Source of the DNA: CAMAUF01 sp046152925
GTDB lineage: Bacteria > Chloroflexota > Dehalococcoidia > Tepidiformales > Tepidiformaceae
Direction: 5' to 3'
Assembly: GCA_046152925.1 (NCBI GenBank)
Contig: JBJXFX010000011.1
Location: forward strand, 1-52,379
Length of the DNA: 52,379 nt
Positions within the stretch are counted from its first letter, which is position 1. Every line of letters begins with the position of its first letter. Below, in pieces: positions 32,118 through 40,377 of this stretch. The notes beneath the pieces were generated by a model. It searched no databases. It was not told the DNA's origin and was given only the letters and a program-made list of their open reading frames with translations. A program made the position numbers and the translations under genes.

Positions 32118-32800
32118 CGGAACAAGGGCCAACGATCGAACGACTTCTTCGCGCCACGGCACGGACGCTGAGCGGCGGCGCGCTTCACCCCCTGGTAGTG
32201 CTCCAGGATGTGGAGGATGCATGCCTCGCTGGCGTGAGCGAGGACGTGGTGCCGAACCTCGTCGGCCTCACCTTTAGCCCTGCGGACCACGCTCGGTATG
32301 AACCAGGGTTCGCCGAGCTCAGGGCGGCGATTGGCGACATGCTAGACCGTCTCGAGCGCTCCCGCGGTTACCACACGATCGGCCCGCGCGAGGTCACGTT
32401 CGCTTCGGCGGCTTCGGCGCCCGAGGGCAAGGTAGTTGTCGCGGCACGATGCTCGCCGGGCAAGCCGCTCGCGATCCGGACGACGCCGCCCAGCTCGACG
32501 CGGAAAATCGACCGCGTTTCCAACATCGTGCTGATGGTTGGCGGCACGGGCGTCCGGCTGACGCACACGCCCTTCACCATCGGCCGCGCCCCGGACAACG
32601 ACCTCGTGCTCGCCGACCTTTCGGTCTCTCGCAACCACGCACGGATCATGAAGGCGGGAGAAGGCTTCATGATCGAAGACCTCGGCAGCCGCAACGGGAT
32701 CCTGGTGGATGGGAAACGGGCGACGCGTTCCGAGCTCGGCACGGGCCGCCGGGTCAAAGTCGGCGACGTGGACGTCTGGATCGAGAGCGCCGAGGGGTGA
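32114..32800 (+). CDS. fhaA: FHA-domain protein with FhaA N-terminal domain
   Basis: A 228-residue phosphothreonine-binding protein. Residues about 5-110 match the DUF3662/FhaA N-terminal domain style (IERLLRATARTLSGG, HPLVVLQDVEDA, LTFSPADHARYEP). Residues about 135-225 are a forkhead-associated domain with FTIGRAPDNDLVLAD, LSVSRNHARIMKAGEG and IEDLGSRNGILVDG. All main FHA residues (Gly-Arg, Ser-Arg-x-His, Asn-Gly) are present. In related loci FhaA binds phosphorylated Ser/Thr kinase targets in wall synthesis. The start overlaps pbpA and the stop overlaps fhaB, so the three are coupled. The kinase lies 1.7 kb downstream. Confidence 0.9.
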   Translation: MTEQGPTIERLLRATARTLSGGALHPLVVLQDVEDACLAGVSEDVVPNLVGLTFSPADHARYEPGFAELRAAIGDMLDRLERSRGYHTIGPREVTFASAASAPEGKVVVAARCSPGKPLAIRTTPPSSTRKIDRVSNIVLMVGGTGVRLTHTPFTIGRAPDNDLVLADLSVSRNHARIMKAGEGFMIEDLGSRNGILVDGKRATRSELGTGRRVKVGDVDVWIESAEG

Positions 32801-33225
32801 GCTCCGATACGGAGCTGCTGCTCTTGCGGCTGGCCTTCCTGGCGCTTGTATTCGGGTTTCTGCTCGCGGTTGGCCTGCTGCTCAACGCCTCGCTGCGCCC
32901 CGCGCCGTCGCGCTCGCGGCGTGCTCCGGCGCTGGTCATCGTGTCGGCCGCTGGTGGCGGGCTTCGGCCGGGCGTCGCGTTTCCCCTCGCCGGGACGATG
33001 CTCATCGGGCGCGACCAGGCCGCCGGGGTCTACCTCCCCGACGCGTCGGTCTCGGTCCAGCATGCCGAGGTCATGCCCGAAGGGCGCGGCTGGGCGATCC
33101 GCGACCTTGGCAGCCTGAACGGTACCTTCGTCGGCCAGCGCCAGGTGACCGCCGTCTGGAGCCGGCTGGACCCCGGGACGACACTCACGGTCGGGACGGT
33201 CGAGCTCCAGCTTCGTGACGGCTAG
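32797..33225 (+). CDS. fhaB: Membrane-anchored FHA-domain protein (FhaB-like)
   Basis: A 142-residue protein with one N-terminal transmembrane helix (LRLAFLALVFGFLLAVGLLL) and a C-terminal FHA domain. The FHA motifs are MLIGRDQAAGVYLPD, ASVSVQHAEVMPEG and IRDLGSLNGTFVGQ; Ser-x-x-His is kept with a Gln replacing Arg. The start is GTG at 32797, overlapping fhaA by 4 bases. The longer ORF from 32449 is a shadow of fhaA. It likely recruits phosphorylated wall proteins at the membrane. Its end overlaps the convergent ftsW/rodA gene by 41 bases, so one transcript's tail is antisense to the other. Confidence 0.85.
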   Translation: MSSDTELLLLRLAFLALVFGFLLAVGLLLNASLRPAPSRSRRAPALVIVSAAGGGLRPGVAFPLAGTMLIGRDQAAGVYLPDASVSVQHAEVMPEGRGWAIRDLGSLNGTFVGQRQVTAVWSRLDPGTTLTVGTVELQLRDG

Positions 33226-34495
33226 CCGAAATGGCGAGCACGATGCCCACCAGCACGAAGTTCACCACCAGGCTGGACCCGCCATAGCTCACGAACGGCA
33301 GCGTGATGCCCGTCGTGGGCACCAGCCGGAGATTGCCGGCGATGATAATCGCGGCCTGGATGCAGATGAGCAGCATGCTCAAGGCCGCGACGAGCCGTTC
33401 GTAGGCACTGCTCGCGTCGCGCGCGACACGGAGGCCCACGAACCCGATCGCGGCGTAAAGACCGATGAGCCCGGCCGCTCCGGCCACGCCCAGCGCCTCC
33501 GCAATGCCAGAAAAGACGTAGTCCGTCGCGGCTGCGGGGATTCGTTCGGCGGTCCCCCGTCCCCATCCTTCGCCGGTGACGCCGCCGGACTGGATCGCGT
33601 AGGTGCTTTGGAGCGTCTGATAGCCGGAGCCGAGAGGGTCGGCGTATGGGTCGCGCCAGGTATCGATGCGTTCCTGGACGTGGTCGAACGCCACGTACCC
33701 GAGCGAACCAGCGATGAACAAGAGGACCGCCCCGGCCACGGCGAGCCAGGCGCGGCCAGTCGCGAGCATGGCCGCCGCGACCGTGAGCGCCAGGAGCAGG
33801 GCGACGCTCCCAAGGTCCTTGAGCAGCGCGAGCGTGCCGAGCACGACCCCCAGAACCAGCAGGAGCGGCACGAGCGCCGGCAGGGCCGAGTACGTGCGTC
33901 CCCCGAATGAGGTGGACACCCGTTCCAGCGCCCTCCCCTCCCCGGCGAGGAAGCCAGCAAAGAACAGTACCAAGAGGACCTTGATCAGCTCCGTCGTCTG
34001 GACGAGCTGGCCGCCGAGGCTGACCCAGAGCCGGGCGCCGTTGAGCGTCGTCCCGAACGCGCCTGTCGCGAAGAGGATTGCGACCGCGAGGGCGCCGCTT
34101 GTGTAGGTGAGCCGCTGCAACAGGCGGGCGCGGCTGCCCATGGCTGCTGCCGCCGCCATCAGCGCGACGCCGAGCGAAATCCAGCGCACTTGGTCTTCGG
34201 CGGCCGAAGGCGCGAGCCGCAAGGTCGCGATCAGGCCGATCGCAGCGAGCACCATCGCCGCCGGGTAAAGGGCTGGTGTGGCCCGCGGGGCCGCTGCGCG
34301 TAGCGCAACGTTGCCCGCGAATGCGGTCAGCAGGAATTGGGTTACGATCCGCGAAGTCCCGCTTGGGAGCGGAGATCCGGCGACTTCGAGCGACCGCCAG
34401 CCGAGCACAACCAGCCCGGCGGCCGCGCAAAGGAGCCCCAACTCCAGATTCCTCGCGGGCGAACCGAGCCTCAAGCTCAGCTGTTGCGTGACCAT
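33185..34495 (-). CDS. FtsW/RodA-family peptidoglycan glycosyltransferase
   Basis: A 436-residue polytopic SEDS protein. About ten helices are visible: ELGLLCAAAGLVVLGW, TQFLLTAFAGNVALR, GVALMAAAAAMGSR, VLLVLFFAGFLAGEG, LVPLLLVLGVVLGTL and others. Signature segments are GARLWVSLGGQLVQTTELIK, LLKDLGSVALLLAL (with the catalytic Asp), GSGYQTLQSTYAIQSGGVTGEGWG (split by a loop) and the end TTGITLPFVSYGGSS. It polymerises lipid II into glycan strands with a partner PBP, probably the adjacent PbpA. Start ATG at 34495 shares bases with the divergent kinase ATG. Whether it serves division or elongation cannot be told. Confidence 0.9.
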   Translation of the reverse strand: MVTQQLSLRLGSPARNLELGLLCAAAGLVVLGWRSLEVAGSPLPSGTSRIVTQFLLTAFAGNVALRAAAPRATPALYPAAMVLAAIGLIATLRLAPSAAEDQVRWISLGVALMAAAAAMGSRARLLQRLTYTSGALAVAILFATGAFGTTLNGARLWVSLGGQLVQTTELIKVLLVLFFAGFLAGEGRALERVSTSFGGRTYSALPALVPLLLVLGVVLGTLALLKDLGSVALLLALTVAAAMLATGRAWLAVAGAVLLFIAGSLGYVAFDHVQERIDTWRDPYADPLGSGYQTLQSTYAIQSGGVTGEGWGRGTAERIPAAATDYVFSGIAEALGVAGAAGLIGLYAAIGFVGLRVARDASSAYERLVAALSMLLICIQAAIIIAGNLRLVPTTGITLPFVSYGGSSLVVNFVLVGIVLAISASRHEAGARPSRP

Positions 34496-35915
34496 GGATC
34501 TGGAAGCCTCAACGCTCATCGACGCACGATACCGCCTCGAACGCCTCCTCGGCAGCGGCGGGATGGCCGATGTCTGGCTGGCGGAGGACGAGCGCCTCCA
34601 CCGCTGGGTCGCCTTCAAGGTCCTGAAGCGCGCCCCCGAATCCGAAGACGACGAGACAATCGCCGCGACGGTTGAGCGCGAGGCGCAACTCGTCGCCCGG
34701 CTCCAACACCCGAATATCGCGACTGTTTATGACGCGGGCCGGGTCGACCGGCGGCCGTACGTCGTGATGGAGTACATCCACGGCCTCTCGCTCCGCGAGG
34801 TCCTGGCTCAGCGCGACGGCCGGATGGGCGACGTCGAGGCGGTGCGGTACGGCGCACAGGTAGCCGACGCCCTCCATTACGCACACACACAGGGCGTCAT
34901 CCACTGCGACATCAAGCCCGAAAACGTGCTCGTGACAGAAGCGGGTATCGCCAAAGCCGTGGACTTCGGGGTGGCTGAGACGGTGACGAAGACGCTCACG
35001 CCCGCCCAGGCGCGCGAGTTGCTTGGCACCGTGGCCTACCTTGCGCCCGAAGTCCTGCAGGGCGCGCCCGCCGATGCGCGCTCGGATATCTACTCGCTCG
35101 CGTTGACGGTCTACGAGTTGATCGCGGGCCGTCCGCCGTTCTCCGGGGCCAACGCCGCAGCGGCCGCGGGCCAACGGCTTGCCGTTTCCGCACCGCCGTT
35201 GCGGACGTTCGCGGCGAGTGCTTCGCCCGTGCTCGAAGGCGTGCTTGCTCGGGCGCTGGCGATCACGCCCGACGACCGGTATCGCACGGCTGCGGAGTTC
35301 GCGGTCGCGCTTCGCCGTGCGGTCGCCCCGCAGCGGGCGGCGCCCCCTCCGCCCACGCCACCAGCCGGCGCGCCGGTGGACATCCTCCCGCGGCCACCGC
35401 GGGACGGTGATGGCGAGTCGCGGGTAGGTCTTGGCGTGCTGCTCGTCGTTATTGGAGGCGCGCTCGCGATCATCGCGGGCGTGGCCGGTGCGCTCCTCCT
35501 CAATGGCGGCGACGATGACAACGACGACCAGGGGCCGGCCCCGACAACAGTCATCACGGCGACGCCCACGGCGGGCCGCCCGGTCGCGACGGCGACGCGC
35601 TCCGCAAGCCCCACCCCTCGCCCGCCGGTCACGGCTTCGCCATCGCCGACGGGGACGGTCGCCGGCACGCCGACCTCGACGCCTCCAGTTGCGACGCCAA
35701 CTTCACCGCCGCCGCCCCCGCCAACCTCGACGCCCGTGCCCTCTACGGCGACCCCGAGTGTGACGTCGACCTCCCCCGGGCCGACTGCGACGCCAACTCG
35801 CACGCCCACTCGGACGCCGACCCCCACCGTGACCGCGCCGGCAACGGCGACTCCCACCGCGACCGCGACCGCCACTGCCACGTCATCTCCGACCGCGACA
35901 CCGACTTCGCCGTAA
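34494..35915 (+). CDS. Transmembrane Ser/Thr protein kinase with Thr/Pro-rich stalk, no PASTA domains
   Basis: A 473-residue receptor-type kinase. Residues about 12-275 form the Hanks-type kinase domain: LLGSGGMADVWLA (Gly loop), Lys42 in AFKVLK, HCDIKPEN (137-144; catalytic Asp139, Asn144), DFG 157-159, LGTVAYLAPEVL (activation loop end) and SDIYSLALTVYEL. The usual HRD is HCD, making it a non-RD kinase. A membrane helix spans about 311-337. The external part is only low-complexity Thr/Pro/Ser/Ala with an acidic patch, unlike PASTA-bearing PknB. It probably phosphorylates wall or FHA-partner proteins. The start shares bases with the divergent ftsW/rodA ATG. Confidence 0.92.
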   Translation: MDLEASTLIDARYRLERLLGSGGMADVWLAEDERLHRWVAFKVLKRAPESEDDETIAATVEREAQLVARLQHPNIATVYDAGRVDRRPYVVMEYIHGLSLREVLAQRDGRMGDVEAVRYGAQVADALHYAHTQGVIHCDIKPENVLVTEAGIAKAVDFGVAETVTKTLTPAQARELLGTVAYLAPEVLQGAPADARSDIYSLALTVYELIAGRPPFSGANAAAAAGQRLAVSAPPLRTFAASASPVLEGVLARALAITPDDRYRTAAEFAVALRRAVAPQRAAPPPPTPPAGAPVDILPRPPRDGDGESRVGLGVLLVVIGGALAIIAGVAGALLLNGGDDDNDDQGPAPTTVITATPTAGRPVATATRSASPTPRPPVTASPSPTGTVAGTPTSTPPVATPTSPPPPPPTSTPVPSTATPSVTSTSPGPTATPTRTPTRTPTPTVTAPATATPTATATATATSSPTATPTSP

Positions 35916-35981
35916 AGCCCGCTGGAGCGACCGGTTGGCCGTGGTAGAGTCCAAACCGCAAACCAAGCGGAGGCCGGCGCG

Positions 35982-37118
35982 ATGAAATTCGGGTTGTTCT
36001 ATGAGCTCTCCGTCCCGCGGCCGTGGGACGAAAACGAGTACAAGGTCTACCACCGCGCTCTGGAGCAGGTGCGCCTGGCCGACGAGCTGGGGTTCGACCA
36101 GGTGTGGGCGGTTGAGCATCACTTCCTGGAGGAGTACTCGCACTGCTCCGCGCCGGAGCTCTTCCTGACCGCTTGCGCGGCCCAAACGAAGAACATCCGT
36201 GTCGGCCGCGGCATCGTGGTCTGCGTCCCGCAGTTCACGCACCCGATCAAGATCGCCGAGCAGGCTGGCGTCCTCGACATCATCTCGAACGGCCGCCTGG
36301 AGTTCGGCACGGGCCGTTCCGCCACCTGGACCGAGCTCGGTGGCTTCGGCGTCGACCCCGACGAGACAAAGAAGACGTGGGACGAGATCACCCGCGTCAT
36401 CCCGAAGATGTGGACGCAGGAGCGCTTTGGCTATCAGGGCCGCTGCTTCAGCATGCCCGAGCGGGCGATCTTGCCGAAGCCGATCCAGAAGCCCCACCCG
36501 CCGATGTGGGTCGCCGTCACGAGCCCGGGCACCGAGCTCGACGCAGCCGACCGGGGCATGGGCTCGCTCGGCCTCACGTTCGGCACCTTCGCCGACCAGG
36601 AGAAGAAGATCGCGGAGTACCGCCGGCGCATCCGGTATTGCGACCCCGTGGGCGAAGTCGTCAACGAACAGGTCAATACGGTGAGCTTCCTCTTCTGCCA
36701 CGAAGACGACGAAATTGGCTCGAAGACCGGGCTGCGCGTCTCAGGGACGTTCAACTACCTTGCCGAGCAGCTTCTGGCCGCCCGCCAGGCCTACCCGAGC
36801 CGGAGCTATCCGAATCTCGGCCTCCTGCCAAACCTGCGCCGGCAGTCCCAGGCGGTCGATGAAGTGTCGGTCCCGGAGGGCCTTTCCGTCGGCAACCCCG
36901 ACCGGATCATCAAGGCGATCAAGACGTGGGAATCCGTCGGCGTCGACCGGATCAACTTCTTATTGAACGCGCTGGAAGTCGTCCCGCAAGAGGAGGTGCT
37001 CAAGTCACTCCGCTTGTTCGCGAAGGAGGTCATGCCGCACTTCAAGGACAGCACGGTCCAGGTTGGGCCTCGAATGTCGATGCCGATGCACGCGGATGTC
37101 GCGGCAGGTGGCCTCTAA
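35982..37118 (+). CDS. LLM-class flavin-dependent oxidoreductase (luciferase-like)
   Basis: A 378-residue F420- or FMN-dependent monooxygenase-like TIM-barrel protein. It has MKFGLFYELSVPRPWDE, ADELGFDQVWAVEHHF (the EHHF motif), IRVGRGIVVCVPQFTHPIKIAEQAGVLD (split by a loop), and ISNGRLEFGTGRS, which is the luciferase-family flavin region. PPMWVAVTSPGTELDAADRG and VGNPDRIIKAIKTWESVGVD follow. Which flavin it uses is unclear. ATG at 35982 follows AGCGGAGG. Its stop TAA overlaps the next gene's ATG (TAATG), so the pair is coupled. Substrate unknown. Confidence 0.88.
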   Translation: MKFGLFYELSVPRPWDENEYKVYHRALEQVRLADELGFDQVWAVEHHFLEEYSHCSAPELFLTACAAQTKNIRVGRGIVVCVPQFTHPIKIAEQAGVLDIISNGRLEFGTGRSATWTELGGFGVDPDETKKTWDEITRVIPKMWTQERFGYQGRCFSMPERAILPKPIQKPHPPMWVAVTSPGTELDAADRGMGSLGLTFGTFADQEKKIAEYRRRIRYCDPVGEVVNEQVNTVSFLFCHEDDEIGSKTGLRVSGTFNYLAEQLLAARQAYPSRSYPNLGLLPNLRRQSQAVDEVSVPEGLSVGNPDRIIKAIKTWESVGVDRINFLLNALEVVPQEEVLKSLRLFAKEVMPHFKDSTVQVGPRMSMPMHADVAAGGL

Positions 37119-37870
37119 TGCCGCTAACCGGGACGCGTGACATCGCCGAGTTGGTTGCCGCTGCCCCGCTGATGGCGGGCTTCTCGACGGAGACGTGGTC
37201 GCTGCCTCGCACGACGATCTTGCAAGTCATGTACGAAATCAGGCAGGGCGCGATGGTGAGCCTCCTGCCTTCTTCCTTGGGGCCGACGATCCCGCCGACG
37301 CTGTTGTTCACCGCTGTCCACGTTCCCGAGAGCAGCGTCGGGCCGTTCACGTTGGCCGAGGTGCGGGCCGGGTGCCGCGCCGGGGCGCGGCCGCGGGCAT
37401 TCCTCGCCCAGGCGTACGTGGATTCGCAGGCCGCCGCCAGCGAGCTGGCGAATCGGTGGGGCTATCCCGTGGGCCTCGCTTCCGTTCGATTGCGCCCCGG
37501 CTACGATCGCGTCGACCTTCAGGTGACGCTTGAGGGCCGGACGATCTTGAGTGCTGGCATGCTGGACCCCGAAGCGATCAGCGGGAACGACATCCAGTGG
37601 CTGCCGAACGTCCACATCGCCCGAATGGTCCGGGACGGCGCCGAAATCGCGCGGATCGTGCAGGTCGACCCAGACTTCGTTTACACCAAGGCGGACCGGG
37701 GAAAGCCCGCGTTGGAGGCATTCGACGCAGGTGCCTGGCGGATGGATGGCGCCGACCCGTGGTGGCCGGTTTCGGCCTCGTTCGTAACGTGCGACCTGAC
37801 GATGCCGCAAATTCGGTACGTGTTGGACCCCTCGAAGCCAGCGGTCGCAGGCGTGGAGCGCGTCGGGTAG
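37118..37870 (+). CDS. Acetoacetate decarboxylase-like protein lacking the Schiff-base lysine
   Basis: A 250-residue ADC-superfamily beta-barrel protein. It has TTILQVMYEI and LLPSSLGPTIPPTLLFTAVHVPES (the family's lipophilic strands), then LAQAYVDSQAAASELANRWGYPVGLASVRL and a long C-terminal region ending LTMPQIRYVLDP. In true acetoacetate decarboxylases the active-site lysine follows GYP (GYPKK). Here it is GYPVG, so the lysine is absent and decarboxylation by imine is unlikely. The gene is translationally coupled to the LLM oxidoreductase by TAATG, suggesting both act on one pathway's keto or aromatic compound. The function is therefore open. Confidence 0.78.
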   Translation: MPLTGTRDIAELVAAAPLMAGFSTETWSLPRTTILQVMYEIRQGAMVSLLPSSLGPTIPPTLLFTAVHVPESSVGPFTLAEVRAGCRAGARPRAFLAQAYVDSQAAASELANRWGYPVGLASVRLRPGYDRVDLQVTLEGRTILSAGMLDPEAISGNDIQWLPNVHIARMVRDGAEIARIVQVDPDFVYTKADRGKPALEAFDAGAWRMDGADPWWPVSASFVTCDLTMPQIRYVLDPSKPAVAGVERVG

Positions 37871-37871
37871 G

Positions 37872-38016
37872 AGAGGTTTGTCTCATCTTCCGCGGAGAGG
37901 GAGAGGCCGGGAGGACGCTCGAAGTGGCGCCGGTTGTGCGTGGGGCGGCGAGAAGAATGTCTCCCCGGAGACAGACCTCTTGGAGCGTCCCCGGCTTCTT
38001 GCGAAGCCGCCGCAAG
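37872..38016. repeat. Interlocking inverted repeats in a convergent gap
   Basis: The 199-base gap between the ADC-like and monooxygenase-like genes holds paired repeats in A-B-A'-B' order. A 37872-37884 pairs with A' 37968-37980 (12 of 13). B 37907-37920 pairs with B' 37983-37994 (12 pairs with a 2-base bulge). A separate perfect 7-base stem is at 37992-37998/38003-38009. The order allows a pseudoknot. It may be a terminator complex, a dispersed repeat or an RNA. Confidence 0.55.
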
Positions 38017-38069
38017 GACTCTGGGTCGTTATCGCTCAGTCGAAGCCCGGCCCCTCTCGTCAGCCAGCC

Positions 38070-38474
38070 TTACCGCAGCGACTGCCACCATTCTTGGACT
38101 TGTGCCGGGAGCATTTCGTGATAGCGGCGGACGAGGTCCGTGGCGTTCGCGGGGAGTGGCTGCATGTTGGTGGAAACGAGCGGCGCCGCGCCCTGCACGG
38201 GGTCGAGCCATTCAAGACGGATGCTCTCGAAGAGCGGGCCGTAGTTCTTGCCCTCTTCTTCGTGGTGTTCGCTCGATTGGTGGACGAGGAAGGTGTTGTA
38301 GTCGTCGAAGGAGAGCAACGTGTAGTAGCTCCCCGGCCCTTCGCCGCGCCAATACTCATACCGCCGGACGCCCGTCTCGAGCCGGTGGGTCGCTTCGTAG
38401 AGCGCCTTCGCCGATTTTTCGAAGGCAGCCTCGGTGCCGGGCTTCACTTGGATGTGGGCAAGAATCGTCGCCAT
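38070..38474 (-). CDS. Antibiotic-biosynthesis-monooxygenase (ABM)-like dimeric barrel protein
   Basis: A 134-residue protein of the ABM/dimeric alpha-beta barrel superfamily. It starts MATILAHIQVKPGTEAAFEKSAKALYEA, broken by a helix, then GVRRYEYWRGEG and YYTLLSFDDYNTFLVHQSSEHH. That fits the ferredoxin-like barrel with a His-rich pocket. ATG at 38474 is preferred; the ORF start at 38546 adds an unrelated sequence. Family members are monooxygenases, heme-degrading proteins or small catabolic enzymes; no metal or heme ligand is certain here. It is convergent to the ADC-like gene and divergent from the methyltransferase. Confidence 0.78.
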   Translation of the reverse strand: MATILAHIQVKPGTEAAFEKSAKALYEATHRLETGVRRYEYWRGEGPGSYYTLLSFDDYNTFLVHQSSEHHEEEGKNYGPLFESIRLEWLDPVQGAAPLVSTNMQPLPANATDLVRRYHEMLPAQVQEWWQSLR

Positions 38475-38586
38475 GGCTCGCTCCCAGGGAGTTGTGGACA
38501 CAAAGCATACGCGTTGGAGCAGGTTGGCGGCTTGTTCGCCGTGCAAGCTGCGTTGCCGGAGCCTAGCATGGCGCAGAGGAGGGCCT

Positions 38587-39372
38587 GTGACCGACGCGCC
38601 GGATGGATACCGCTACCAGCTTGGCTTCTCTGCCGCGCACAGCGAGATGTACGACCCGCATGGCCGGGCCGCGAAAGCGGAAAAGGCCATCGCCGTGATG
38701 CGTGACTTCGCCGCAAGCCCGGCCGGTGGCGCGCGGGAGCTCTCGGGCTTGTCGCTGCTCGACATCGGCTCGTCGACCGGCTACCTGGCGAGCCAGTATG
38801 CGCGAGCGTTCGGGCACGTCACCGGAGTCGATATCGACGAGCCGGCCGTCCTCCACGCACAGGCCACCCACAGAGCGCCCAATCTGACGTTCGCTGCGGG
38901 CGACTCGATGAAGCTGGAGTACCCCGACGCGAGCTTCGACGCCGTCACCTGTACGCACATCTATGAGCACGTCCCCGACCAAGAGCGGCTCATGGGCGAG
39001 ATCTTGCGTGTGCTGAAGCCCGGTGGGTTCTGCTACTTCGCGGCCGGGAATCGCCTTGGGTTGATGGAGGCGCACTACCGGCTGCCGTTCTTGTCTTGGC
39101 CGCCGAAGTGGGTCTCGCACCGCTACCTGCGGCTGATGCGGAAGGGCGACGAGTACTACGAGACGCATCGGACGCTCTGGGGGCTTCGCCGACTAGCGGC
39201 CGGATTCATCATCCACGACTACACTCTCCGGGTGATCCGGCACCCGGAGCGCTTCGCCGCGACGGACATGCTCAAGCCCGGGACCTTCCGGCAGCGCGCC
39301 TCAGCCCAGATTGCTGAGCGGCTCTTCTGGATTTGTCCGACCTATCTTTGGGTGCTCCAAAAGCCCCGTTAG
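38587..39372 (+). CDS. SAM-dependent class I methyltransferase
   Basis: A 261-residue methyltransferase. Motif I is LLDIGSSTGYLASQYA, motif II FGHVTGVDIDEPAV, motif III LTFAAGDSMKLEYPD and motif IV FDAVTCTHIYEHV. LRVLKPGGFCYFAAGN is the closing strand. It transfers a methyl from SAM to an unknown acceptor. GTG at 38587 lies 4 bases after GAGGAGGG and starts VTDAPDGYRYQ; the longer ORF upstream is rejected. Its end overlaps the convergent epoxide hydrolase by 4 bases. The C-terminal region has a hydrophobic, Arg-rich tail. Confidence 0.88.
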   Translation: MTDAPDGYRYQLGFSAAHSEMYDPHGRAAKAEKAIAVMRDFAASPAGGARELSGLSLLDIGSSTGYLASQYARAFGHVTGVDIDEPAVLHAQATHRAPNLTFAAGDSMKLEYPDASFDAVTCTHIYEHVPDQERLMGEILRVLKPGGFCYFAAGNRLGLMEAHYRLPFLSWPPKWVSHRYLRLMRKGDEYYETHRTLWGLRRLAAGFIIHDYTLRVIRHPERFAATDMLKPGTFRQRASAQIAERLFWICPTYLWVLQKPR

Positions 39373-40322
39373 CCTCGTAGGTCTTTGAGGAAGTCCAGCA
39401 TCAGGGCGTTCACCTGTTCGGGTCGCTCTTGTTGCGTCCAATGCGAGCACTTCGTGATGTTTTCTATCCGAAGGTCCGGGATCCACTGGCGCATCGGCTG
39501 CGCCTGCTCCGGCTTCAGGATGAGGTCGTTCTCAGCGGTGATCATCAGCGACTTCACCCGGATGGTGTGGTCCTGGGTGGCGCGCACCTGTTCCCAGGAG
39601 GTGTCCAGCGCCCGGTACCAGCTCAATCCGCCACGGAAGCCGGTCTTCGTGAACGCATCGGTGTAGACATCCAGCTCGGCCGGGGTCAGCAGCGTGCCAC
39701 CAGGCTCGACGTTCCGGAGGACGCCGCTGCCGTCACCGCCGACCGTCGCGAACGTCCAGAGGTCCTGTGCGCGGTCCCAGCGGTGGAACATCTTGGCTAG
39801 GTTGCCGCGGGTGTCGGCCTCAAGCTCCGCCTCGGCCACGCCCGGCTGTTGGAAGTAAAGCATGTAGTAGCTCGTGTCGGCCTGTCCGTAGGCCATGCGG
39901 AGCGCGTCCGTGAACTTGATCGGCGGGGGCGGGCCGCCATAGGGCGTGTTGAGGCCGATCAGCCGGGCCGTGCGCTCTGGGTAGCGCAGGCCGAACTGCC
40001 AGATGTGATAGCCGCCCCAGTCATGACCAACGACCACGGCCTTTTCGAGGCCGAGTGCATCCAGCAGGCCCGCGATGTCCGCGCAGATGCTCTCCGTGCT
40101 GTAGCTGCGCACATCCAGCGGTGCGTCGGTGCCGCCGTAACCGCGCATGTCGGGCGCGATCGCGTGGAAACCTTGCTCCGCGAGGAAGGTGAGCTGGTGG
40201 CGCCACGAGTACCAGAGCTCGGGGAAGCCGTGGCACATCACCACGGGGAAGCCGCTGCCAGCCTCCGCTACGTGCATGGAAATGCCGTTCGTTTCAATCT
40301 GCCGGTGCCGGATGTCAACCAT
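39369..40322 (-). CDS. Epoxide hydrolase (alpha/beta fold)
   Basis: A 317-residue soluble epoxide hydrolase family member. HGFPELWYSWRHQL is the HGFP oxyanion motif, DMRGYGGTDAP the cap-strand motif and VVGHDWGGYHIWQFG carries the nucleophile Asp. The catalytic base His is in KCSHWTQQERPEQV and an acid is in ITAENDLIL. HGFPE and GHDWGG, rather than HGEPTW, place it with epoxide hydrolases, unlike the dehalogenase at 29298. ATG at 40322 (MVDIRHRQIETNG) is the natural start. It opens epoxides to diols. Its substrate is not known. Confidence 0.88.
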   Translation of the reverse strand: MVDIRHRQIETNGISMHVAEAGSGFPVVMCHGFPELWYSWRHQLTFLAEQGFHAIAPDMRGYGGTDAPLDVRSYSTESICADIAGLLDALGLEKAVVVGHDWGGYHIWQFGLRYPERTARLIGLNTPYGGPPPPIKFTDALRMAYGQADTSYYMLYFQQPGVAEAELEADTRGNLAKMFHRWDRAQDLWTFATVGGDGSGVLRNVEPGGTLLTPAELDVYTDAFTKTGFRGGLSWYRALDTSWEQVRATQDHTIRVKSLMITAENDLILKPEQAQPMRQWIPDLRIENITKCSHWTQQERPEQVNALMLDFLKDLRG

Positions 40323-40377
40323 CGCCGGATCCAAGCACACGCGTGAGCCCTGCGCCACCGGGCCTTACCCTGCAGCA

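Noticed and set aside
32449..32796. Extension of the FhaB ORF upstream
   Set aside because: It is an alternate frame of fhaA; the GTG at 32797 overlaps the fhaA stop and starts the membrane helix.
35560..35915. Repetitive ACG/CCG tract in the kinase tail considered as a tandem repeat or CRISPR-like array
   Set aside because: The repeats are irregular Thr/Pro/Ala codons in frame and encode the extracellular stalk; there are no spacers.
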